A stretch of DNA of 14,162 nt from Chromera velia. Its lineage: Eukaryota > Sar > Chromeraceae. The position numbers and the translations under genes were made by a program. The notes beneath the pieces were generated by a model. The model was not told where the DNA came from and searched no databases. It worked only from the letters and a program-made list of their open reading frames with translations. Positions 1 to 7,690 of this stretch are shown piece by piece; within the stretch, counting starts at the first letter, position 1, and every line of letters starts with the position of its first letter. The stretch is taken from assembly GCA_018398765.1 (NCBI GenBank), contig JAHBMJ010001093.1:21849-36010 (forward strand). The letters run 5' to 3'.

Positions 1-203
1 GACAAAGCGGCGTGTCCAATCCTTCAAACGCAGGCCACCGGCCATAATTCCCGGGCCATTCATTGAATTGATAGGTACTTCACAGTTATGTCCGTGTCCA
101 GGTCAGTGTTTCACTCATTTTTGTACATCTTAATTATCATCTGAGAAGAAACAGGACTTATAAGCTTTTATAAAACAAATATTAAATGTAAAGTCCGTGT
201 TAA

Positions 204-266
204 GATAGGATTAGGATTAATGTCTGGAGGATTGGCCTCCTACCCCAATGCCGAGCGCTTGACGTG
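204..266 (+). repeat. Dispersed element, copy 1
   Basis: This copy reads AGGATTAGGATTAATGT, then a short hairpin GGAGG-ATTGG-CCTCC (perfect 5-bp stem, 5-nt loop), then CCCCAATGCCGAGCGCTTGACGT. The same ordered blocks recur at 732-820 and 7424-7494, always in this orientation. The element carries no open frame of note. It could be a short interspersed element, a MITE remnant or a structured RNA-like unit; the sequence does not decide. Confidence 0.7.
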
Positions 267-731
267 CAGCATCCAGGAAAAGCGTATACACGCGTCGGAC
301 CTTCCTAGCCGGCCCGCACAGACCAAAAAGACCTGTGCCACAAACTGTTTACGTGATAATCAATCAATTACTATCAATCGCATGCGAAAAACTGCAATCA
401 ATCAATTCTCACTGACGATGCTGCGGCCCGCCGATCGACCCCGCGGAGCTCAAACAGGCTTCAAACGGAGGCATCTCAAGACGAACGGTCGATCGATTAA
501 AGGCCAATCTCATTACTTTCCAGTCACTCAACCCTTTGGTTTCTCCCTCTTCCTTTGTTTGCTTCATTTGCTGCCATGTTGCTGCATACTCTGCCTGTTT
601 TTTGTTTCTTTCCTTTTAAAATAACTTCCCGTAACTTGATGATAGCTTACGTTGAATCGTGTTTTATCTCTTTAAAGATTACTAGTTATATGCTAATTTT
701 TTGGCCGGATGGGATAGGATAGGATCATAGA

Positions 732-820
732 TAGGATTAATGCTAGGATTAATGTTTCAAGATGTCTCGAGGATTGGCCTAGGGATTGGCCTCCTCCCCC
801 AATACCGAGCGTTCGACATG
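732..820 (+). repeat. Dispersed element, copy 2 (internally duplicated)
   Basis: Same block order as copy 1 (AGGATTAATG, GAGGATTGGCCTCC, CCCCAATACCGAGCG, TTCGACATG). Two short pieces are duplicated inside it: TAGGATTAATG occurs twice and GGATTGGCCT occurs twice. The duplications make this copy longer than copy 1. The preceding GGATAGGATAGGAT run (about 711-725) may be part of the same element. Confidence 0.65.
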
Positions 821-1383
821 CTAAGTCAAGTTGAATTATTTTTTTAACTTTGGTTACTAAAGCCGCTAATCCAGAACTCAAAATTAAATTAAATTTATAG
901 AAGCTTTTAACCAATAGTTCTGATAGCTAAGTAACTGTTTTGCGTTGTCAATTATGTTTAAATTATAATTCAATACTACTTTAGTCAATTAACCGGCTTA
1001 TAGTAACCCTAGTAGTAACCTAGCTACTAGTGACTAGAGCTACTACTTTTTTGTCTTCACCAAGGTCTTCAACTATTAATATCCCCAACTCAAATAAAAT
1101 CAATAAACATGGCCTGAATTATAGAATTAATGAGGCCTGTCATTCACGGTCATATTGAACTAACTAGCCATTGAATCAACATCGTTGGATCTAGTATTTA
1201 ATCCGCTCATGTTTCTTCATTGATTTTTCTCTTTGTCAGATAGCATGAAGACTGGGGAAGACTAGTCAAAATTCGTGCTTGGCACTGCAGTGGGAGCATT
1301 CGAAATTCCAATGCGAAATTTGACAGGCTGGTTGCCTTCAGTTACACTCCCTCCACCCACAGCACCTTGTTTGGGAATGCTTT

Positions 1384-2090
1384 CTAGGGGCGATTTTGAT
1401 CGAGGATGTCGACGTGCGCATCTGCCGGGGAAAGAGGCCTGGCCTGATGAGCCAGCTTGGCCGCTTTCCGTTGTGCCTCTTCGCCGCTCACGCACCAGAT
1501 CTTTCGGCATGAAAGAACAGAAAGTGGCTAGCCAGAGCCAGAGGAGTGTGAAAAGACCCAGCAGAGAAAGAACGCACAGCTCGCTCCCCCCTCGGAAGAG
1601 GAATGAGATTCCCTCAACGGACGAGAGACCAAAGAGGAAAACTGAGGGCGGCAAAAGAGCAGTTCCATCAAGGTCCTCTGAGGGTTTCAGTCTCCTTCGA
1701 CGGGCGGTTGTCGTCACACCGTCAGGGAGGGGATTCATGTAGTCTTCTCCCAGGTAGTGGTCGAAGATGTTCAGGTTTTTGATCTGGATGAGTGGGTACA
1801 AGAAGAGGTCCTCGAGGAACGTTGTGTTGGGGACCTTTTTCCCTGCATCCACACAGACGGAACATACAGTTTTTGTCACCTCTCCTTGATTTTTCTCATG
1901 CCGACACAGACAAGGAAAGAAAAACAGGAAGACTGAGAGACAAAAGAATAAATCAGTCACCCAGATCAAATAGTCAGCCAGACTGAGAGACCATGTGTTT
2001 CTTCCAGACAGAGAAACAGACACGCTTCTTCGTCTTTTTTCCGTTCTTCAACGTAAAGCCAGCCAGACAGACAGACAGACAAACAGCCAG

Positions 2091-2123
<33 letters not shown>

Positions 2124-3111
2124 TAGACCGAAAGATTGGCAGATCCACGAGAGAAGCACACAGTGTCAGAGAGACGAAGTGATGGAGAATCAGGGCAGAG
2201 AGAGGCGCGATGAGGAAGAGAGACAACAGAGAAGTGTGCGAATCTGGGCCAACTGGAGAGAGAGAGAGACTGTCACAGGGAGAGAGAGCAATGGGGAAAG
2301 GGAGTGGGGCAGGAAAGATAGACAGGGATAAATGAACGGACAGAGATAAAAAGGGATCGAGGGAGAGAGGGATTGAGGGAGGGATGCAACAAGGGGAGAA
2401 CGGAGGAAAAGAGATGAGAGGAGAGAGTGCTGAATGGTTGACTGAGGGAAAGTGCACTCGCGGATTTCACCCGTCTACATGAAAAAATGTCAAACTCTGT
2501 TGTCGCAAGGCGATCACACGCCAATCTATGTATCGACCCAAGCTCAAACATTCACAGGATCACGATATAGAAGGCGCCATGCTTTTCTTTACAGGCTCCC
2601 GGAAAAATTTCTCAATAAGATGTACAGAGAGTATCAGAACAACGCACGGGAAGCATTTCCAAAATCGAATAGATGCAATACAAAAAACAAAGAGAACCTT
2701 CATCTTTCTCATAAATTGGAGGAGAATTTCGAAGCGAGCACACAGATCTGTGTCAAGGGACGGTCTGTCGAAGGAAGCAACGGTATACACATCCAATCGA
2801 ACAATGTAAAACAAGCAACACCCAAATTGCCGAAAGACTGGAAGAACTACCCGCCGACCGACTTTCTCCTGGCAGAGCTGCAGACAGCAGAAGAAACCAA
2901 GAGTTTAATAACTTTAATGAGCATTTGACGGCGAAAGCATCGGTCTTTCTTCTACACAGTAGAGGTGCTACTGACGTCCACTGAAGTTCCCGAACACCTC
3001 CCCGATGTCCGGGAAGCTTGGAACCAGATCGGTCTGCCCCTCCGTAGAGGAGAAGAGACTCCATAAAATGGACAAAAGAAGACAGGCGGAGAAAACCACC
3101 TTGCCTGACAT
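1384..3111 (-). CDS. Probable secreted protein, multi-exon, family not recognised
   Basis: Exon 1 (3111 down to 2976) begins ATG and encodes 45 residues. It has a classic signal peptide: MSGK, a hydrophobic core FSACLLLSILWSLF, then a likely cleavage site near STEG/QTD, so the product should enter the secretory pathway. A donor (GTCAGT) after a phase-1 codon pairs with an acceptor (GATGCAG) at 1843. Exon 2 (1842-1720) continues in phase as KKVPNTTFLEDLFLYPLIQI and ends ...GEDYMNPLPD at a weaker GTGTGA donor. The last exon is uncertain. One phase-compatible choice (1478-1384) ends in AQRKAAKLAHQA...DILDQNRP-stop; another uses an acceptor near 1505 and reads to a stop at 1262. The 1.1-kb first intron is pyrimidine-rich on the gene strand and holds a (CAGA)n tract. 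An alternative acceptor for exon 1 lies near 2892 (TTCTTCTGCTGTCTGCAG), with an open frame of about 105 codons after it. I am fairly sure of exons 1 and 2, less sure that they join. No family is recognised. Confidence 0.5.
2060..2131. repeat. (CAGA)n microsatellite
   Basis: CAGA tetranucleotide repeats run with a few substitutions (AGCCAGACAGACAGACAGAC and similar) across roughly 70 bp. It lies inside the proposed first intron of the secreted-protein gene, where the gene strand reads GTCT repeats. The open frames drawn through it on both strands are by-products of the repeat. Confidence 0.9.
2160..2460 (+). repeat. Purine-rich (GA) tract
   Basis: The plus strand is dominated by GAGAGA/GGGAGAG/GAAAAG runs, so the minus (gene) strand is a long polypyrimidine stretch. 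It belongs to the proposed long intron of the minus-strand secreted-protein gene. No coding signal is convincing in it. Confidence 0.7.
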
Positions 3112-3145
3112 GGTGCTTTTTGTGGAAGCACAACTGGGTCAGAAC

Positions 3146-3154
3146 ATTTATATA
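3146..3154 (-). promoter_or_regulatory. TATA-like box upstream of the secreted-protein gene
   Basis: On the minus strand the sequence TATATAAAT ends about 35 nt before the ATG at 3111. This spacing fits a TATA box with a very short 5' leader. It supports 3111 as the start of that gene. It is a motif match only; no transcript evidence is available. Confidence 0.45.
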
Positions 3155-3417
3155 CTTCAATTTAGAGCTGCATGTATATAAGTCCATCAACTGTTTCTTG
3201 TTCTTGTTCTTGTATTATATAATATTGTTTGTCGAACATTCAGTCGGTGTTGTTCTTGGCGTCAACTTGTTTACTGAAGAACCAGCGGATTCAGCCGCCA
3301 TTTGCACGGTGCATAATGATGCATAAGAAAGCTGGAGTGCTGGAAAGAATTGAGCAGGATAATTGTGAATCGATCCCTTGATCTGACAGTTTTTCCCTGG
3401 ACTGTCGATCACCGGCC

Positions 3418-3488
3418 TGCATGCATGCATGGAGTTTCCTTTTTTTTCGGTTATTTTTGAAAAAAATTAAAGTGCATGCATGCATGCA
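3418..3488. repeat. Imperfect hairpin with TGCATGCA-repeat arms
   Basis: The left arm (3418-3448) is TGCATGCATGCATG followed by a T-rich run ending TTTC. The right arm (3459-3488) is GAAAAAAATT followed by the matching TGCATGCATGCATGCA. The outer 14 bases pair perfectly. The inner part pairs with three mismatched patches and one extra T, around a loop of about 10 nt. The GCAT units are themselves palindromic, so the outer pairing is partly a property of the tandem tetranucleotide. The T-run/A-run pairing is additional. TGCATGCA occurs five times here. Confidence 0.6.
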
Positions 3489-3572
3489 TATATTAATAGT
3501 GCGTGACTGTATCGGAAGAAATTCAGCCCCTCGCTTCGCTCGCATATACAGGTCCATGCCGGCCGCGCCGCG

Positions 3573-3614
3573 CCGCGGGGCCATCCGTGAACGCTCCGCC
3601 CTCCGCGGGGCCAT
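3573..3614 (+). repeat. Duplicated CCGCGGGGCCAT in a GC-rich block
   Basis: CCGCGGGGCCAT occurs exactly at 3573-3584 and 3603-3614, a 30-bp spacing, within a very GC-rich stretch (GGCCGCGCCGCGCCGCGGGG) preceded by CTCGCTTCGCTCGC. The surrounding DNA is AT-rich, so this is a sharp local GC island in the divergent promoter region. Function unknown. Confidence 0.6.
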
Positions 3615-3937
3615 GCACACAGAATTAAGACGATATTAAGACGTCAGACTGAAGCGCATGCATGCTTTCTTTCGTCGATCGCGATATAATTAATTGCTGC
3701 ATGATCGATGCAATCCGCAGCACGAAGAAGTGAGATCAGCTCCTTTACAGAGCTTCGTACCGACTGTCTACTTGCAGATGACGGACTGCTTACAAGAAGC
3801 TTCAGATAGATAGTAAGCTGCCTTCAGCCAAAGCACCACGGAATGCAGTGAGCAAAGAAACACCAACTGTCAGATTTGTCAAAGCCCTTTGAGCATTAAA
3901 CTCATCATTTGACTGACTGAGTGGTAGAGCAAACGCG

Positions 3938-4777
3938 ATGGTGAAAACAGGGGGGGGGTTGCAGCTGACGTCGATGGGCTTGTCCTGTATAGGCCTAGCC
4001 GCGGCGGCAGCTGCTATGTTTTGCCCCTGGTGGTTCCAGAAGCAGTGGCTTGCTTTTGCCATCCACCCCTCCAAGGTTCGCATGAGCCTCACGCACATGA
4101 CTATGGACATATCAGGGTGCGATGACATTTCCCACACAGGTTACTACTGGGATTACCTGTGCGGCTTTCCGCTAAGGGGAAGCCATCAATTGCCTGAGTG
4201 TGTGGACATCGTTTGCGGGTTCAACGATGCTACCATGGGGTTCTTCGGCTCACAGGCCTGCTCCTCAGTCAAACTAGGGTACTATGGGTCGATTGCCGTC
4301 ATTGTCTCGACGGCACTTGCTGCCCTGATGGGCCTCCTGGGGCTTGCTGCACAGGCATATTACGTGTCCAGTGCAAAGAAGGAAGATCTGCCAGAGGGGC
4401 TCAGAAAGGTGATCAAGATGGCATGCGCACTGCAGATGTGTGCGGCAGGCCTGGTGATTGAGGGGTGCGTCGTCTTCTACTTCGCGGGCCTGGCGATGAA
4501 TGCGGTCGTGTACCAAGACAACCCGATCCTCAAGGTCATCTTTGCGTCATCAAACGTTTATGACGGTCATTACTACAGCTACTTTCTGTACTGTGGGGGG
4601 GGCCTGGCCCTCCTGGCCGCCTTTCTGTTCTCCCTGGTAGGTCTTCCGGGGGATGAGGACGAAGACGACGGTGTAGAGGACGAGATCGCACGCCTCACAG
4701 CACAGGCAAGAGCGAATCAGCGACAGCCAAACTATGGGGCTGCGGGGGAAAGGACGGACATTCACATTTACGCATAG
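3938..4777 (+). CDS. Four-pass membrane protein, family not recognised
   Basis: An uninterrupted 279-codon frame begins at the first ATG (context ACGCGATGG) and ends at TAG. Four hydrophobic segments stand out: about residues 12-29 (alanine-rich, ending FCPWWF), 117-143 (GSIAVIVSTALAALMGLLGL), 159-190, and 213-236. The first loop (about 30-116) is long and holds five cysteines (61, 75, 88, 93, 108) that could form disulphides if it faces the lumen or outside. The C-terminal tail has an acidic cluster DEDEDDGVEDE (239-249) and a basic, Asn/Gln-rich end. This topology, with a large cysteine-bearing first loop, resembles tetraspan proteins such as the claudin/PMP22 type, but I do not see the claudin W-GLW-C-C signature or the tetraspanin CCG motif. 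Two G homopolymers (nine at 3950-3958, eight near 4595) are read in frame as glycines. The gene has no introns, unlike its neighbours. Coding status is the most secure in the window; the molecular role is unknown. Confidence 0.85.
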   Translation: MVKTGGGLQLTSMGLSCIGLAAAAAAMFCPWWFQKQWLAFAIHPSKVRMSLTHMTMDISGCDDISHTGYYWDYLCGFPLRGSHQLPECVDIVCGFNDATMGFFGSQACSSVKLGYYGSIAVIVSTALAALMGLLGLAAQAYYVSSAKKEDLPEGLRKVIKMACALQMCAAGLVIEGCVVFYFAGLAMNAVVYQDNPILKVIFASSNVYDGHYYSYFLYCGGGLALLAAFLFSLVGLPGDEDEDDGVEDEIARLTAQARANQRQPNYGAAGERTDIHIYA

Positions 4778-5491
4778 ATCTTCCTATCTGGTCATCTGGT
4801 CTGATCTCTCAGACTGAGATTAATGCAAAAAACGACAACAGATTCAACAGCAGAGGGAAAAAAGAAGAGTACAGAGAAAGAAAAGGGGACAGGCATTCAG
4901 GCAAAGAGACCAGCAATAAGTGGGTGGCCTGCTCGACTCGCAAGCGAATCACATTTTGATTCACGGAAAAGAAGAGACGCGTGCTTGAGCAGTCATGCAG
5001 CCAGAGAGAAGAGAGAGGGGAATGGGGAAAGGGCGGGGGGGGAAAGGAGCAGAGAGACTGCATAGATCAAGAGAAGAGAGTGACTGAATAGAAGAGAAAA
5101 ACAAGAACCAAAAGAAAAGCTGCTGACAGAAAGTTTCTGAATGGAAAAGATCAACCGAAATAGCCAAAGCCCCCATCTCACCCCTCGCTTGGACCAATGG
5201 ACACCAAAAACAATGAAGGGGGGCAAGAAGAAGGGGAAGGAGAGGGCACTGTCCGTTTCTGTCAGATTCAGATCAACCGATCACTCAAGAATTCCGATCA
5301 AGCGATCACTCAAAAAAGAGACGAAGAGAGGGGGAGAGGAAGAAGCGAACTCCAGATCCACAAGATGAATTTAAAGAGAATGACTGAATGCACCCGTCAT
5401 TGACGGAAAGTCGCACGAGCAAATGAACACGCCCGCTTTACAGTTAGACCACCAAAAAAGGCAGACGTCCAGCTGAACGCACCCATCAGAT
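4778..5491. other. Purine-rich non-coding stretch
   Basis: Downstream of the membrane-protein gene the plus strand is dominated by GAGAGA, GAAAAG and GGGG runs. It presumably includes the 3' untranslated region. A 68-codon plus-strand frame at 5197-5403 (MDTKNNEGGQEEGEGEG...) is hydrophilic and could be chance in purine-rich DNA. A short near-exact direct repeat, GATCAA(C/G)CGATCACTCAA, occurs twice with a 25-bp period around 5273-5315. Confidence 0.5.
5273..5315 (+). repeat. Two-copy direct repeat, 25-bp period
   Basis: GATCAACCGATCACTCAA is followed 25 bp later by GATCAAGCGATCACTCAA, with one mismatch. A partial third match (AGATCAACCGAA) lies upstream near 5149. It looks like a small tandem duplication. 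Confidence 0.65.
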
Positions 5492-5758
5492 CTATCTGCG
5501 CGTGAGTTCAAACTTGAAACGGACCAAGTGCATTCCAGCCGCCTGTAGGCCCAGATCATCGGTAAATGCAACAAAGTCTGGAAAGAGGTTTACACCATCA
5601 AAAACCGCAAAGAGTGGATCATAAGTCCAATGCGCGAAACAAAAAGAAGCAATTATTGGATCCTCTTCTTTGCCGCTGTGTGCTTCACTTATCTGGTATG
5701 CATTGAGTCCTTCCAAAGCCAAATGCCTCAAGTTGAGTCTATCATCCAATATATCCAC
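5492..5758 (-). CDS. Unrecognised open frame, possibly an exon or gene fragment
   Basis: About 88 sense codons run to a TAG with natural-looking composition: leucine-rich start (LNLRHLALEGLNAYQ), then EEDPIIASFCFAHWTYDP, then FDGVNLFPDFVAFTDDLG. The frame is closed upstream by TGA directly after an 11-A run (11 T on the plus strand, 5772-5782). No ATG lies near its beginning; the first codon available is GTG. I see no good acceptor with a pyrimidine tract in front of it. It may therefore be an internal piece of a decayed gene, an exon with an unusual border, or a gene shifted at the A run. The plus-strand frame at 5630-6115 overlaps it and is less protein-like. No family recognised. Confidence 0.35.
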   Translation of the reverse strand: MDILDDRLNLRHLALEGLNAYQISEAHSGKEEDPIIASFCFAHWTYDPLFAVFDGVNLFPDFVAFTDDLGLQAAGMHLVRFKFELTRR

Positions 5759-6615
5759 AAGTCCAATTCACTTTTTTTTTTTCGAAGTGCCAGAATTCTC
5801 ATGAATTTCTCAATCTCAACTCACAGTGCCTGCGTGCTTGCTTGTGTTTCTGTCATCTGTTTCTGTCATCACTCCAATTTCATAATTTCTTCTATGGGCT
5901 GGATACCCTTCTTTTTTCCTTTGTTGTCTTTGGTGTCAGCACTCGTTCAAACCCGTCTCCTTGTGTCTGCATCTGAAGGTCTCCCGCCCGGCAGCCTGAG
6001 CGTTCTCTCCTTGCTTCTCTCCCTCTCTTTGCCTCTCTTTTTTCTTTTGTTCTCCCTCCCTCGATTCATGTCTCTCTTTCTATGGCCTTTTCTTAATTGT
6101 CTGTTTCAATTTTAATAAGTTTTTCCAGGAGTGTTTCTTAGTCTAAGCTATGCACATTTATTTACAATTGATTAATGGTACATATATGCGTAAATATGCA
6201 TGCGCCGCCCGGGATTTTAGCGCTCCAACTAGAGTTAGGCATCCGTTAAGTAACTAACTAATTAAGTAACCAATTAACTAACCATAGCTAGGATTTACTT
6301 AGATTCGCTAGGATGATAATCCATTTTTGAATATTCTTCATTTTTTCTTAGCTTTTCCGAACAAAAGTCTAAAACACATATTGACACACACGGCCTTGAG
6401 GATAAGAAAGTTGTTTATGCTAGTGTTGGCACTACTTTTTCACTTTAATTCATGAAATTTCATCTCTAGTTGACAGTAGCAGTTGTACGGCTTTTACATA
6501 TGACTCATAATATGAGTGAGTGTCATAGGGTATCATAATTTGATCTAATTATCACTTGGAACCGTGTATGACCGCGGGACCCCGGTTGAGGGGGGATCTG
6601 GTTCTTCTTTTTCTC
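5759..6615. other. Spacer, pyrimidine-rich then AT-rich
   Basis: From about 5900 to 6100 the plus strand is pyrimidine-rich (CTCTCCTTGC, CTCCCTCTCT). From about 6115 to 6560 it becomes AT-rich, with TAAGTAACTAACTAATTAAG-type runs near 6245-6290. A perfect 13-bp tandem duplication, TGTTTCTGTCATC, sits at 5845-5870. No supported gene. The promoter of the downstream plus-strand gene, if that gene starts at 6616, would lie in the AT-rich end. Confidence 0.5.
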
Positions 6616-7239
6616 ATGCAGTGGGCCTACGTCGAGCTGCATGGGGTTTCGCGGTCCCAAGTGTTGCGCGTATCCATCGATCGAAGGTGTTGCAATGTGT
6701 TGCACGAATTGCAGTCAAAACGCAACTCTGTCTGAGTTTGTGCACCCAACACAGCAGGCCTCGGACCATTTCTTTCTGCACCTTAAAGAGACTCTCATTA
6801 TGCTTGTTTCTGCTGGCATCTTGTTCTTAATTCTGGGTTTGCAGACCTATTTATGGAATGGACGCGGAGGCGCTTGTGATCCGGTCGATGAAGAGCGTGA
6901 GTGCGAAGCTGGTGCCGCTCGGAGTCGTCTATGAGAACTCCCTCGACCACCAGATCCACTCAGGAAGACAGAGGGGTGTGATCTCAGAGGAAGTTGTAGC
7001 CAAGCTGCATGAATTGAGAAAAAGGAAGAACGAGGCATGCCACGGAGACTACAACATGCTCAACGGCATGCATATGGGATCGAAGGGACACAGTGTGCAA
7101 CCTGGCGCTGTGGGCCCTTCCGCCTCCTCCCCCCTTCCATGTGCTCGAGGGGCGACGCGCCCTTTTGAACAAGAGCGCATTCAGAAATGCGCTCCAGGAG
7201 ATCAGCGACACCTCAGACCTTCGGTTGCAAGAAACCTAA
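6616..7239 (+). CDS. Two-exon gene with HEPN/DUF4145-like motif, apparent frameshift
   Basis: Exon 1 reads ATG at 6616 (or begins at 6622 after a strong TTCTTCTTTTTCTCATGCAG acceptor) through WAYVELHGVSRSQVLRVSID to 6686. The 158-nt intron runs from GTGTTG to TTTGCAG, ending at 6844. Exon 2 continues in phase as RPIYGMDAEALVIRSMK. Residues 57-92 have the layout of DUF4145-type HEPN proteins: LDHQI, a short linker, GVISEEVV, then LHELRKRKNEACHGD with an R-x(4-6)-H core (R84, H90). HEPN domains are helical, often RNA-binding or RNase-like; the activity here is an inference from a short motif. After about residue 96 this frame loses protein character, while the +1 frame becomes protein-like (WDRRDTVCNLALWALPP ... 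LLNKSAFRNALQEISD) up to TAA at 7237-7239. No intron fits between them, so there is a 1-base shift near 7050-7080, either a true mutation or a sequence error. Without the shift the first frame runs to about 7409. Upstream exons cannot be excluded. Confidence 0.5.
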
Positions 7240-7423
7240 GTAAATCGCAGTACCGCCACCCGTTGTACGTCATAGTCTTTATCTCTCTGCATGTCTCTCT
7301 CTGGCTCTGTACATCTCTTTGTTTTTATTTATCCCCTGCCAGTAGAATCCAGTGGATACTCTGTAATTCTTCCCGATCAATCTCTGCCTCGCACCTCCAG
7401 CCATATTAAACGTTTCCTACTGT

Positions 7424-7494
7424 TTTAGGATTAGGATTAATGTCCGGAGGATTGGCTTCCTGCCCCAATGTCATCCCAATGCCGAATGTCCGAC
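7424..7494 (+). repeat. Dispersed element, copy 3
   Basis: Shares AGGATTAGGATTAATGTC, GGAGGATTGG, CCCCAATG and GCCGAATGTCCGACGTTG with copies 1 and 2, in the same order and orientation. The hairpin is slightly weaker here (GGAGG/CTTCC). CCCAATG is locally duplicated with a TCAT insertion. Copy 1 and copy 3 are more than 7 kb apart, so the family is dispersed rather than tandem. Confidence 0.7.
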
Positions 7495-7563
7495 GTTGAA
7501 ATCACATGCAGGAAGCTCAAGGAAAAGAGGGATTGCGACTCTCCCCTGCCCTCTCTGAAATTA

Positions 7564-7690
7564 TAGTACAGCTTCAGAAGGTTTAGTCAGAGAAGGCTGG
7601 TTTCAAAGTACAGCTTCAGAAGACCCAGTCAGAAGAGGACGCTCCCAAACCAAAGCTGCAGAATGCTCCATGCGAAGCTTCAGGACTTTC
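7564..7690 (+). repeat. Decayed tandem repeat, about 42-45 bp period
   Basis: AGTACAGCTTCAGAAG occurs at the start of two adjacent units; each continues with a variable block and AGTCAGA-AGG. A weaker third unit starts AAGCTGCAGAATG, and AAGCTTCAGGA follows near 7675. The units are too diverged for recent duplication. No open frame follows the period. Confidence 0.5.

Larger units (their letters stand above)
1..1261. other. AT-rich intergenic region
   Basis: I see no convincing gene here. The plus-strand frame at 220-624 starts inside a dispersed repeat and has no protein-like features, so I read it as chance. From about 620 to 1250 the DNA is rich in A/T with short TAGTAACC/CTAACTA-type motifs. 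It includes a perfect 7-bp inverted repeat, CTAGTAG (1009-1015) and CTACTAG (1024-1030), around an 8-nt loop. Two copies of a dispersed element (204-266 and 732-820) are listed separately. Confidence 0.55.
3112..3937. other. Divergent intergenic region
   Basis: This 826-bp stretch separates the minus-strand secreted-protein start (3111) from the plus-strand membrane-protein start (3938), so it should hold two promoters. It contains a TTCTTG triplet run (about 3194-3211), a TGCATGCA-armed hairpin (3418-3488), a GC-rich block with a duplicated 12-mer (3573-3614), and another GCATGCATGC at 3656-3665. Open frames across it show no protein-like character. Confidence 0.6.

Noticed and set aside
209-220. 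Telomere-like repeat (TTAGGATTAGGATTA)
   Set aside because: Only two to three units, each with an extra A/T relative to known telomere repeats, and they form part of the dispersed element.
220-624. 134-residue plus-strand frame
   Set aside because: It starts inside a dispersed repeat and its composition is chance-like; the hydrophobic end comes from a T-rich run.
1966-2457. Minus-strand 163-residue Ser/Leu-rich frame and overlapping frames
   Set aside because: Low-complexity translation of CAGA repeats and a GA tract; no stable protein features.
2452-2928. 158-residue plus-strand frame
   Set aside because: It overlaps the minus-strand secreted-protein intron region with a strong minus-strand acceptor at 2892. 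Its composition is unremarkable and there is no start context or homology cue.
5630-6115. 161-residue plus-strand hydrophobic frame
   Set aside because: It comes mostly from pyrimidine-rich DNA (Ser/Leu/Phe) and overlaps a more protein-like minus-strand frame.
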